Shown here: positions 1 through 7,151 of the stretch, piece by piece | Position numbering within the stretch: the stretch's first letter is position 1 | Layout: every line of letters starts with the position of its first letter | From: Clostridiales bacterium | GTDB taxonomy: Bacteria > Bacillota > Clostridia > Christensenellales > Aristaeellaceae | DNA: 10,533 bases | Direction: 5' to 3' | Assembly (NCBI GenBank): GCA_012513735.1 | Contig: JAAZBR010000118.1 | Span: forward strand, 1-10,533 | Position numbers and translations under genes: made by a program | Notes under the pieces: generated by a model | Database searches by the model: none | Told to the model about the DNA's origin: nothing | What the model saw: the letters and a program-made list of their open reading frames with translations, nothing else

Positions 1-2802
1 TGCCCAGTTGAACTGTGGCACTTCAGGCTGCCCACACAGGACTACCCCGTGGTCGCCCTGCAGCTGTTCAACCTGTCTGACAAGACGGTGACCAGCATTC
101 AGGCGGCCTTTTTGTGTTTCAATGCGGAAGGGGAACGCCTGTCCCGCCAGGTGGAGCGGGTGGCCGACCTTCAAGGCGCCAAGCGGTCCGCTTTTGAGAT
201 GGATGTGGCGGTGGAGGACGGCGCCCAGGCCGCGCGTATGGATTTTATCATCGAAAAGGTGTGGTTCATGGATGGCACCGTGTGGCGCCGGGGCTTTGGA
301 GAATCCATAGACTACCAGGACAACCGTCTGGAAAGCGGCAAGCAGCTCGACGCCCTGCGCCATGTGGCCGGCCAGGATGCAAGGGGCTATCCCAGCGATC
401 AGACCGGTGTGTGGGTGTGTGTCTGCGGACGGCCCAATGCCTCAAGCCAAGATATCTGCGTCCGCTGCCAGCGCGAAAAGCGGGAGGTATTCAGCCGTTT
501 CAGCAAGGCAGCCATCGAGAAATACATATACGAGTTCGAAAGCGCCATGGAGGAGAAGGCCCGCCACGTCCGGGAGGAGGCTGGCCGCATGCAGCAACAG
601 CGCGAGGAAGAAGAGCTGAAGCAGCGCAAGCGCCGCCGGCGCATCCGCGTGGCTGCTATTACCATCGTGGTGGCGGCGGCGGGCGCCTATGGCATCTACT
701 TCCATGGCATCCCTGCCTACAACTACTACCGCGCTGGCGAACTGATGAAAACCAAGGACTACATCAAGGCACGCGAGGCATACCTGGCGCTGAAGGATTA
801 TGGCGAGAGCGTCACCCTGGCCCAGGAGGCGGACTACCTGAGGGCGCAGGACACGGCGGCTGTCGGCACCCTGACCGGATACCGGGCCGCCCAGGATATT
901 TATGAGGCCTTAAGTGGCTACAAAGACAGTGCTGCCCTGGCCAGCCGTATGCGCCTGGAGCGAGCCGAGTTGCTGCGCCTGGAGGGGGAGTATGCCCAGG
1001 CTATCTTGTTGTATGAGGAGATCCCCGGCTTTGAAACCGCAGATGCCCAGAAGACGCTGGCGCACTATGAATGGGCCATGAAGCTCAAAAACGAGCTGAA
1101 CTACGAGGAGGCGCGCAAGAAGTTCCTTGTGCTGGGCGACTACCGGAACGCCGGCCAGCAGGCGGAGGACTGCCTGTACCTGCCTGCCGTCAATCTGCTG
1201 GAGAAGGGAGAATACGCCCAGGCGGAGGAACTGTTTTTGCAGCTGGCCGACCAACAAAGGGCGGCCCCCCGCCTGCAGGATACCCGCTACCGCTGGGGCG
1301 AGCAGCTTTACGCTGCCGGACAGTATGACCAGGCTGCCGAGAAGTACCTGGCCGCAGGTAACTACCTGGATTCCTCCCGCAAGGCGGCCGCATGCCTTTA
1401 CGAGCCGGCCAAGCTGCTGATGTCTGAAGGCCAGTACGCCCAGGCGCAGGAGAAACTGCGCAAGATCCCGGGCTTTGAGGATGCGGATTATCTGGTGGAG
1501 GAGTGTTCCTACCAGCTGGGGCTGATAGCCATGCAGGCGGGCGAGTACGAGCAGGCTATCGCCCTGTTTGAGGCGGCCCCCGCCATTTCCACCACCCCCC
1601 AGGCCATCAAGGAGGCGGCATACCACCGCGCCCAGCAGCTACAGAAGGCGGGGCAGGGCGAGGAAGCCGTGGCGATGTACGACAGGGCGGGGGATTTCCG
1701 CGACGCGGCGGAAGCCGTTCAGGCCCTGCGCTACGAGCTGGGCATTGCCGCTGCCAATGAGCGCCGCTACGGGGATGCCGAGCGCCTGTTTGAGGCGCTG
1801 GGTGATTACCGCAACAGCGCGGAGGAGCTGCAGCGAGCCCGCTACAGCCGCGCCATTGAGGATCTGGAGGCCGGCAGGGTGGATACCGCCCTCACCGCCT
1901 TTGAAGCGCTGGGTGGCTATTCTGCTAGTGCGGATTACCTGAAACAGGCCCACTATCAAAAAGCTGAAACGGCGCTGGCGGCGGGCGAATACGCCGCTGC
2001 GGCCGCCGGCTTTGAAAAGGCCGGGGACCACCAGGATGCCCCGCAGAAGCGGCAGGAGAGCATCTACCTGCAGGCACAGCAGCTTTTGAACCAGCAGGAC
2101 AAAACCGAGGCCACGCTGCTGCTCAAGCAGATCGAGGGTTACAAGGACGCCACCGAGATTCTGCAGTCCACCGCCTATCAGGTGGCGGCCGGTCTGAAGG
2201 CGGCCGGCAACTATCGAGAGGCCGCCCAGCAGTTTGCACTGATCGAGGGTTATCAGGATGCGGCGGCCCAGGCGGAGGAATGCTACGATCTGTACTATGC
2301 CGATGCCTACAAGACCGCCAAGGATGCCGTGCGCAAGAAGGACTACAAAACAGCCATCGATGCCCTGGATCCCCTCGACCGGGAGAACCCCGGCGACAAG
2401 TACAAGGATGTGCAGCGCATTTGGCAGGATGCGGTGTACCAGTATGCCAACCAGCTTTATAATGATCGCCAGCCCTACGAGGCATTGCCCTATTATCAGA
2501 AGATCATTGACTATCGCGATGTGAAAAAGCAGCGTCTGACTCGGGTACCCTACCGCATTCTGGGCACATGGCAGACAGACAAGGGGTTCACCATGACCTT
2601 TTCAGCAGACGGCACCTGCGAAATCGACGGGCGCAAGTACTACTTTTTTGCCCGCAATTTCCAACTGGCCGTTGGCGACCGCGCAGACGAGCTGCATGAC
2701 ACCTACAACATCCTGAACCTGAACGACAAGGTGCTGAACCTGCGCCGGGACAAGCCGCGCACCCTGTACAAGATGAACCGGATGGCGGAGACAGCGCCCT
2801 GA
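1..2802 (+). CDS. Membrane-anchored zinc-finger/TPR-repeat protein, 5' partial
   Basis: The reading frame is open from base 1; a GTG at 49 is only internal or an alternative start, so the true N-terminus lies outside the window. Visible in order: an N-terminal beta-rich segment (about 1-390); a RanBP2-like zinc finger (412-468) of pattern W-x-C-x-C-x3-N-x6-C-x2-C with cysteine codons at 418, 424, 457 and 466; a charged, probably coiled-coil stretch (about 520-640) ending in a run of K/R; one membrane helix (about 646-708); about 16 degenerate TPR-like units (about 721-2540), each with a G-x-Y-x-x-A helix turn and mostly a G-Y/F-x-D-A/S turn; and a small C-terminal domain (about 2551-2790) opening G-T-W-Q-T-D, with an F-S-A-D-G-T-C-E-I-D hairpin resembling lipocalin-like domains. 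The basic run before the helix suggests the zinc finger is cytoplasmic and the repeats are outside. The stop overlaps the next start (TGATG). Function is unknown; a scaffold or envelope-associated protein-protein interaction role is inferred. Confidence 0.85.
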   Translation, partial: CPVELWHFRLPTQDYPVVALQLFNLSDKTVTSIQAAFLCFNAEGERLSRQVERVADLQGAKRSAFEMDVAVEDGAQAARMDFIIEKVWFMDGTVWRRGFGESIDYQDNRLESGKQLDALRHVAGQDARGYPSDQTGVWVCVCGRPNASSQDICVRCQREKREVFSRFSKAAIEKYIYEFESAMEEKARHVREEAGRMQQQREEEELKQRKRRRRIRVAAITIVVAAAGAYGIYFHGIPAYNYYRAGELMKTKDYIKAREAYLALKDYGESVTLAQEADYLRAQDTAAVGTLTGYRAAQDIYEALSGYKDSAALASRMRLERAELLRLEGEYAQAILLYEEIPGFETADAQKTLAHYEWAMKLKNELNYEEARKKFLVLGDYRNAGQQAEDCLYLPAVNLLEKGEYAQAEELFLQLADQQRAAPRLQDTRYRWGEQLYAAGQYDQAAEKYLAAGNYLDSSRKAAACLYEPAKLLMSEGQYAQAQEKLRKIPGFEDADYLVEECSYQLGLIAMQAGEYEQAIALFEAAPAISTTPQAIKEAAYHRAQQLQKAGQGEEAVAMYDRAGDFRDAAEAVQALRYELGIAAANERRYGDAERLFEALGDYRNSAEELQRARYSRAIEDLEAGRVDTALTAFEALGGYSASADYLKQAHYQKAETALAAGEYAAAAAGFEKAGDHQDAPQKRQESIYLQAQQLLNQQDKTEATLLLKQIEGYKDATEILQSTAYQVAAGLKAAGNYREAAQQFALIEGYQDAAAQAEECYDLYYADAYKTAKDAVRKKDYKTAIDALDPLDRENPGDKYKDVQRIWQDAVYQYANQLYNDRQPYEALPYYQKIIDYRDVKKQRLTRVPYRILGTWQTDKGFTMTFSADGTCEIDGRKYYFFARNFQLAVGDRADELHDTYNILNLNDKVLNLRRDKPRTLYKMNRMAETAP

Positions 2803-4022
2803 TGCAGCAGACCATTGCCCGCTACCGGGATTTGACAGAGTTGCAGGATGGCGGCGAGATACCCGCTCTGCACGGCGCCCGTGCGCTGATGGTGTTTTTT
2901 GTGGCTGCCTTTCATGTGTGGCAGCAAAGCTGGCTGGCGCCCTCCTTTAACCTCCTGGGCCTGCACATCAACTTGGATTCGCTGCTGCGCACGGGCTACA
3001 TGTGGGTGGACGGCATGCTGCTGCTCAGCGGTTTTCTGTGTTACCTGCCCCATGCCCATGCCCGGGCGGCCGGGCGGCCGTCCCCGGCCGCGGGGCATTT
3101 CTACCGCAGACGGTTTTTCCGCATCGTGCCCACCTATGTGATCAACCTGGTGGTGGTGCTGCTGATGGTAGCCCTGCCCCAGGGCCGGTATACCGATCCC
3201 TGGGCCGGCACCCGGGACATGCTGGCCCACCTCACCTTTACCCACAACCTGTTTGATTTCAGCTACCTTCTGACGCCCCTCAACGGCGTATTGTGGACCC
3301 TGGCGGTGGAGGTGCAGTTCTACCTGCTGTTCCCGCTGCTGGCCCGGGCTTTCCGGCGTATGCCGCTGATGACCTATGCGGGTATGACGGCGGTGGCCTT
3401 TGGTTTCCGTGCCTATGCCTCGTCGCTGCAGGATAGTAGCATGTGGCTCAACCAGCTTCCTGCGTTTCTGGATGTCTACGCCAATGGCTTTGTGGCCGCC
3501 AGCGTGTTTGCCAGCCTGCGCCGCCGCATGAAGGAAGACAGTTGGACCCGCATTCTGATGAGCGTGTGCGCCTTTGCGGCGGTGGTCGTGCTGGCGCTGC
3601 TGGTCAGGGATCAGGCGGCGGAGTATGAGGTGCACAACGTGCGTCTGGGCCAGATGGCGCGGCGCTACACCCAGTCGGTCATGACGGCGTTGTGCCTGCT
3701 GGGCGTCTCTTTGGGCCTGGGCGGCATCCGGCTGCTGCTGGGTAACCCGGTCACCCGGTTTCTGTCGCAGATTTCCTTCCAGTTTTACATGTGGCACATG
3801 GTGGTTGCATTGCAGATGCGGCACTGGGGCATCCCGGCATCATCCCATGCATATCCCAACCAGATGGGGGATATCGTCTGGCAGCGCAGCTATGTATTGC
3901 TGTGGTTTGTGGTCACCCTGGCGATTTCCACAGCCATTACCTATTTCATTGAACAACCCATCGCGCGCAGGTTTTCGGGCAAACCCCGTCCGGCACGCAG
4001 AATCAAGGAGGCAAGCAAGTGA
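2802..4022 (+). CDS. Integral-membrane acyltransferase, family 3 (OafA/YrhL type)
   Basis: This 406-residue multi-pass membrane protein belongs to the acyltransferase 3 family, which moves acyl groups (often acetyl) across the membrane onto surface sugars, peptidoglycan or lipids. Family marks seen: the first helix motif L-H-G-A-R-A-L followed by the conserved histidine (R27 and H38), a cytoplasmic basic loop Y-R-R-R-F-F-R-I-V-P, the motif L-W-T-L-A-V-E-V-Q-F-Y-L-L-F-P matching the family's S/T-L-x-V-E-x-Q-F-Y-L signature, and a C-terminal E-Q-P-I-A-R-R. A GC-rich stretch near 3061-3095 encodes an Ala/Arg/Gly/Pro loop. The ATG shares one base with the stop of the TPR gene and has only a weak GGAG 12 bases upstream, so translation is probably coupled. 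The acyl acceptor cannot be told from sequence. No SGNH domain is fused. Confidence 0.88.
   Translation: MQQTIARYRDLTELQDGGEIPALHGARALMVFFVAAFHVWQQSWLAPSFNLLGLHINLDSLLRTGYMWVDGMLLLSGFLCYLPHAHARAAGRPSPAAGHFYRRRFFRIVPTYVINLVVVLLMVALPQGRYTDPWAGTRDMLAHLTFTHNLFDFSYLLTPLNGVLWTLAVEVQFYLLFPLLARAFRRMPLMTYAGMTAVAFGFRAYASSLQDSSMWLNQLPAFLDVYANGFVAASVFASLRRRMKEDSWTRILMSVCAFAAVVVLALLVRDQAAEYEVHNVRLGQMARRYTQSVMTALCLLGVSLGLGGIRLLLGNPVTRFLSQISFQFYMWHMVVALQMRHWGIPASSHAYPNQMGDIVWQRSYVLLWFVVTLAISTAITYFIEQPIARRFSGKPRPARRIKEASK
4005..4011 (+). promoter_or_regulatory. Ribosome binding site of the aminopeptidase gene
   Basis: AAGGAGG lies 7 bases before GTG 4019. It is too far (22 bases) from the in-frame ATG at 4034, so it decides for the GTG start and the 4-base overlap with the acyltransferase gene. 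Confidence 0.8.
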
Positions 4023-5143
4023 AGGACCCACGCATGGACAAGCTGGCGGACATTCTGATCAACTATGCCACCAGCCTGCAGCCCGGAGAGAAAATTCTGA
4101 TTGAAGACCGGGGGTTCAACCGCGAATTGGTGGTTGCCATTGTCAACCACGCCTACAAGGCCGGCGGTCTGCCCTATGTGAACCTGATGGATGCCCAGGT
4201 GGAGCGTGCCATGCAGAGGGGCGCCACCCAGGATCTGTGGGACTGGCATGCCAGGCTGGACAGCGCCCGTATGCGGGATTGTGCTGCCTACATCGCCATC
4301 CGTGGCGGTGACAATGCCTATGAGACTGCCGATGTGCCCGACAGCCAGAAGCGCCTGTACAGTGTGCAGTACAGCCAGCCCGTGCACTCCAATATCCGGG
4401 TGCCCCACACCAAGTGGGTGGTGCTGCGCTACCCCAGCCCTGCTATGGCCCAGCAGGCCGGCATGTCCACAGAGCAGTTTGAGGATTTCTACTTCAAGGT
4501 GTGCACGTTGGACTACAGCCGCATGAGCAGGGCCATGGATCCGTTGGTCCGGCGCATGGAGACAGCTGACAGGGTGCACATCAAGGGCCCCGGCACCGAC
4601 CTGCGCTTTTCCATCAAGGGGCAGAGGGCTATCAAGTGCGACGGCCGGATGAACATCCCGGATGGGGAGATCTACACCGCGCCCCTTCTTGACAGCGTGG
4701 AGGGGGTGCTGCAGTACAACACGCCCAGCCTGTACCAGGGTAAAACCCACGAGAACATCCGCTTTGTGTTCAAAAAGGGACAGATTGTAGAGGCCACCGG
4801 CAGCCAGCAGGAGGCCCTCAACAACATCCTGAACACCGACGCCGGCGCCCGCTATATTGGCGAGTTTGCCATTGGGGTCAACCCCTATATCACCGAACCC
4901 ATGAAGGACACACTATTTGACGAGAAGATTTCCGGCTCCTTCCACTTCACCCCCGGCAACTGCTATGACGAGGCGCCCAACGGTAACAAGTCGGCCGTGC
5001 ACTGGGATCTGGTGTGCATCCAGCGTCAGGACTATGGTGGCGGTGAGATGTGGTTTGACGATGAGCTGATCCGCAAGGACGGGCTGTTTGTGCCGGCAGA
5101 CCTGCAGCCCCTCAACCCGGGCGCTGAGAAGGAGGAAGCATGA
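4019..5143 (+). CDS. M29-family metallo-aminopeptidase
   Basis: This 374-residue cytoplasmic exopeptidase of MEROPS family M29 (AmpS/PepS/AmpT relatives) removes N-terminal residues from peptides using a two-metal site. The start D-K-L-A-D-I-L-I-N-Y-A and L-Q-P-G-E-K-I-L-I is typical of the family. Likely metal and catalytic residues seen: E217 in P-D-G-E-I-Y-T-A-P, E282 in Y-I-G-E-F-A-I-G, H309 in G-S-F-H-F, Y316 in G-N-C-Y, and H328/D330 in S-A-V-H-W-D-L-V. The C-terminal G-G-G-E-M-W-F-D-D-x-L-I-R-K-D-G is also a family block. The length is slightly short compared with about 410 in thermophilic members, which fits the clostridial subgroup. The GTG start is supported by AAGGAGG at 4005. The gene overlaps both neighbours by 4 bases, so it is a mid-operon gene. 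It probably serves peptide recycling; the substrate range is unknown. Confidence 0.93.
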   Translation: MKDPRMDKLADILINYATSLQPGEKILIEDRGFNRELVVAIVNHAYKAGGLPYVNLMDAQVERAMQRGATQDLWDWHARLDSARMRDCAAYIAIRGGDNAYETADVPDSQKRLYSVQYSQPVHSNIRVPHTKWVVLRYPSPAMAQQAGMSTEQFEDFYFKVCTLDYSRMSRAMDPLVRRMETADRVHIKGPGTDLRFSIKGQRAIKCDGRMNIPDGEIYTAPLLDSVEGVLQYNTPSLYQGKTHENIRFVFKKGQIVEATGSQQEALNNILNTDAGARYIGEFAIGVNPYITEPMKDTLFDEKISGSFHFTPGNCYDEAPNGNKSAVHWDLVCIQRQDYGGGEMWFDDELIRKDGLFVPADLQPLNPGAEKEEA

Positions 5144-5955
5144 ATACAACGCCTGTCACCCTCGACATGCAGGGCATAGCCCCGGATGTGGTGCTGAAGC
5201 CCTATCTGCTGGATAACTTTCCGGAGATTGATATGGAACGCACCCGCCCCCTGGTGCTTGTGCTGCCGGGTGGTGGCTACGAGTTCCGTTCCGACCGGGA
5301 GGCAGAGCCTGTGGCACTGCGGCTGTTGGGGTTGGGCCTGTCCGCCTGTGTAGTGGAGTATTCCTTTGCGCCGGTCCGGTTTCCGGCCGCGTTGCTGCAG
5401 GTGTATGCCGCCATCGCCTATGCCAGGGAGCACGCCCGGGAATGGCATATTGACCCGGACAAAATCCTGCTGATGGGCTTTTCTGCCGGGGGACACCTGG
5501 CGGGCTCTGCGGGTGTGTTCTGGCACAAACCACATTATGCCCAGCGCATCGGCCGCACGCCGGAGCAGGTGCGCCCCAATGGCCTGGTGCTGGGTTATCC
5601 GGTGATCACCGCGGGGGAGCATGCCCATGAGCAGTCTTTTGATAACCTGCTGGATGACAACCGATTTGTGTTTTCGCAGACCGTGTCGCTGGAGCTGCAG
5701 GTGAGCGAGCACGTGCCCCCCACGTTTCTATGGCACACCTGGGACGATGAGCTGGTGCCTGTGGAAAACAGCCTGCTGATGGCGGGCGCCCTGCGCAAGG
5801 CGGGCGTGCCCACGGCGCTGCATATCTTTTCCAGGGGCCAGCACGGCCTGTCCCTGTCCAATGATCAGGTCTATGGCCCGGAAGGGCTGAAGGACGCCCG
5901 GGCAGACTGTGCCCGGTGGATTACTCTGTTTGATGACTGGCAGCGCGGGCTGTGA
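5140..5955 (+). CDS. Alpha/beta-hydrolase esterase (acetyl-esterase/lipase-like)
   Basis: This 271-residue alpha/beta-hydrolase belongs to the Aes/BD-FAE-like group and probably hydrolyses carboxylic esters such as acetylated or aromatic-ester sugars. Seen: the oxyanion-hole region L-P-G-G-G-Y-E-F-R-S, the nucleophile elbow G-F-S-A-G-G-H with S115, the acid D203 in H-T-W-D-D-E-L-V-P-V-E-N-S, and H235 in G-Q-H-G-L. The catalytic triad is therefore complete and correctly ordered. There is no signal peptide, so it acts in the cytoplasm. The ATG lies in an ATGA overlap with the aminopeptidase stop and is preceded by AAGGAGG (5129-5135), only 4 bases away. Its position behind a membrane acyltransferase makes a role in acyl-sugar turnover conceivable, but this is inference. 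Substrate is not predictable. Confidence 0.9.
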   Translation: MNTTPVTLDMQGIAPDVVLKPYLLDNFPEIDMERTRPLVLVLPGGGYEFRSDREAEPVALRLLGLGLSACVVEYSFAPVRFPAALLQVYAAIAYAREHAREWHIDPDKILLMGFSAGGHLAGSAGVFWHKPHYAQRIGRTPEQVRPNGLVLGYPVITAGEHAHEQSFDNLLDDNRFVFSQTVSLELQVSEHVPPTFLWHTWDDELVPVENSLLMAGALRKAGVPTALHIFSRGQHGLSLSNDQVYGPEGLKDARADCARWITLFDDWQRGL

Positions 5956-7073
5956 GGTCCCTGGGGCTCTACATACACATCCCGTTTTGTGCAACCAAGT
6001 GCAGTTATTGTGACTTTCCCTCCTGGGCAGGCTGTATGGGCCATCGGCCTGCCTATGTGCAGGCGCTGGTGGAAGAAATCACGCAAAGGGGCGAGCAAAT
6101 GGGCCGCCCTTATGCGGACACGGTGTTTATTGGGGGTGGCACTCCCAGCCTGCTGACGCCTCCCCAGATGGAACAGGTGCTGCAGGCGCTGCGCCGCAGC
6201 TTTTGCCTTGATCCGGCTGCGGAGTTTTCCTGTGAGGCCAACCCCGGTGCCCTGAGCGCCGGCATGCTAAAGGTTCTGATGGACGGGGGCGTAAACCGCC
6301 TGTCCTTAGTGGCACAGGCTGCGGATGCGGCCTTGTTGCAGCTGTTAGGGAGGAGGCATACCTGGTACCAGGTGGAGGAGGCGGTGGCCGCTGCCCGTGA
6401 GGCAGGCTTTACAAACATCAACCTGGACCTGATGCTGGGCATTCCTACCCAGACCATGGATATCTGGCGCCAGACGCTGGAACAAGCCCTTGCCCTGCAG
6501 CCCACGCACCTGAGCTGCTACGGTCTGATCGTGGAAGAGGGCACGATCTTGGCAGCCCGTATTGAAGCGGGTGTGTGGACGCTGCCCGATGAGGACACAG
6601 AGCGCAGACTGTACGATTACACGCTGACGCGCCTTGAACAGGCGGGCTTTCAGCAGTACGAGATCAGCAACTTTGCCCGACCCGGCCGCCAGTGCCTGCA
6701 CAATCTCCACTGCTGGCAGCGACAGGATTACCTGGGTTTTGGCTGCGCCGCCCATGGGCTGGAAGGGGCGGGCACCCTCAGGCGGCAGAACCCGTCGACA
6801 TTGGCCGGTTATCTGGCAGGAGAGCAGCCCCGGTTCCAGCCCATAGGGGCTGAGGAGGCCATGTTTGAGAGCCTGATGCTGGGGCTTCGCCTGACTAGGG
6901 GACTGGACCTGGAAGCCTTTGAAGCCATGCACGGCCAGCGCTTTGAAGCAGTATGGGAACAGCAGGCGGAGAACTCCCTCAGTCGCGGTCTGACCGCCCT
7001 TGAACAGGGGCACTTTCGCCTGACCCGGCAGGGCATGGATGTGATGAACACCGTTCTGCTTGACTTTATGTAA
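5952..7073 (+). CDS. hemW: Radical SAM heme chaperone HemW (HemN-like)
   Basis: This 373-residue radical SAM protein matches HemW, the heme-binding protein formerly annotated as oxygen-independent coproporphyrinogen III oxidase. Seen: the N-terminal Y-I-H-I-P-F-C-A-T-K-C-S-Y-C-D-F with the 4Fe-4S ligands C13, C17 and C20; G-G-G-T-P-S at 61-66; a central N-R-L-S-L segment; N-I-N-L-D-L-M-L-G-I-P-T-Q-T; S-C-Y-G-L-I-V-E-E-G-T; Y-E-I-S-N-F-A-R-P-G; and a C-terminal HemN-type domain around L-M-L-G-L-R-L-T-R-G. Length is normal for the family. The GTG start overlaps the esterase stop as GTGA and has no good Shine-Dalgarno sequence, so translation likely depends on coupling; the distance from the start to the first cysteine fits the family. 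Oddity: the usual G-V-Q-S-F motif reads V-A-Q-A-A, keeping only the glutamine. Heme chaperone activity itself is not proven from sequence. Confidence 0.93.
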   Translation: MRSLGLYIHIPFCATKCSYCDFPSWAGCMGHRPAYVQALVEEITQRGEQMGRPYADTVFIGGGTPSLLTPPQMEQVLQALRRSFCLDPAAEFSCEANPGALSAGMLKVLMDGGVNRLSLVAQAADAALLQLLGRRHTWYQVEEAVAAAREAGFTNINLDLMLGIPTQTMDIWRQTLEQALALQPTHLSCYGLIVEEGTILAARIEAGVWTLPDEDTERRLYDYTLTRLEQAGFQQYEISNFARPGRQCLHNLHCWQRQDYLGFGCAAHGLEGAGTLRRQNPSTLAGYLAGEQPRFQPIGAEEAMFESLMLGLRLTRGLDLEAFEAMHGQRFEAVWEQQAENSLSRGLTALEQGHFRLTRQGMDVMNTVLLDFM

Positions 7074-7089
7074 GGTGCATCCTTATGCT
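7060..7089 (+). promoter_or_regulatory. Candidate internal promoter for the SH3b gene
   Basis: TTGACT (7060-7065) and TATGCT (7084-7089) are 18 bases apart, overlapping the end of hemW. The -10 box lies in the centre of an inverted repeat, TGCATCC (7076-7082) and GGGTGCA (7090-7096), which could be an operator or an RNA hairpin; no T-run follows, so it is not an intrinsic terminator. The match is moderate and chance is possible. Confidence 0.35.
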
Positions 7090-7137
7090 GGGTGCAAGAA
7101 ATGGCCCTGCCGTCTCGTTCTATGGTTGATTCAGCCC

Positions 7138-7145
7138 AAGGAGGG
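7138..7145 (+). promoter_or_regulatory. Ribosome binding site of the SH3b gene
   Basis: AAGGAGGG ends 6 bases before ATG 7152. It rules out the longer in-frame start at 7092 and places a signal peptide exactly at the N-terminus. Confidence 0.85.
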
Positions 7146-7151
7146 AATAGC

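Noticed and set aside
910..1626. 238-codon open frame on the - strand inside the TPR gene
   Set aside because: It is an antisense shadow of the repeat-coding region; its Leu/Gln-rich translation mirrors the repeats.
721..2540. Possible DNA repeat array or CRISPR-like periodicity
   Set aside because: The periodicity is of protein TPR units with diverged DNA; there are no identical DNA repeats or spacers.
2703..3824. 373-codon open frame on the - strand across the acyltransferase gene
   Set aside because: It is His/Gln/Arg-rich, low in hydrophobic order, without a recognisable motif or ribosome binding site. It is the antisense shadow of a GC-rich membrane protein gene.
7092..7151. Upstream in-frame start for the SH3b protein
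   Set aside because: It lacks a ribosome binding site and would bury the signal peptide 20 residues inside; ATG 7152 has an ideal site.
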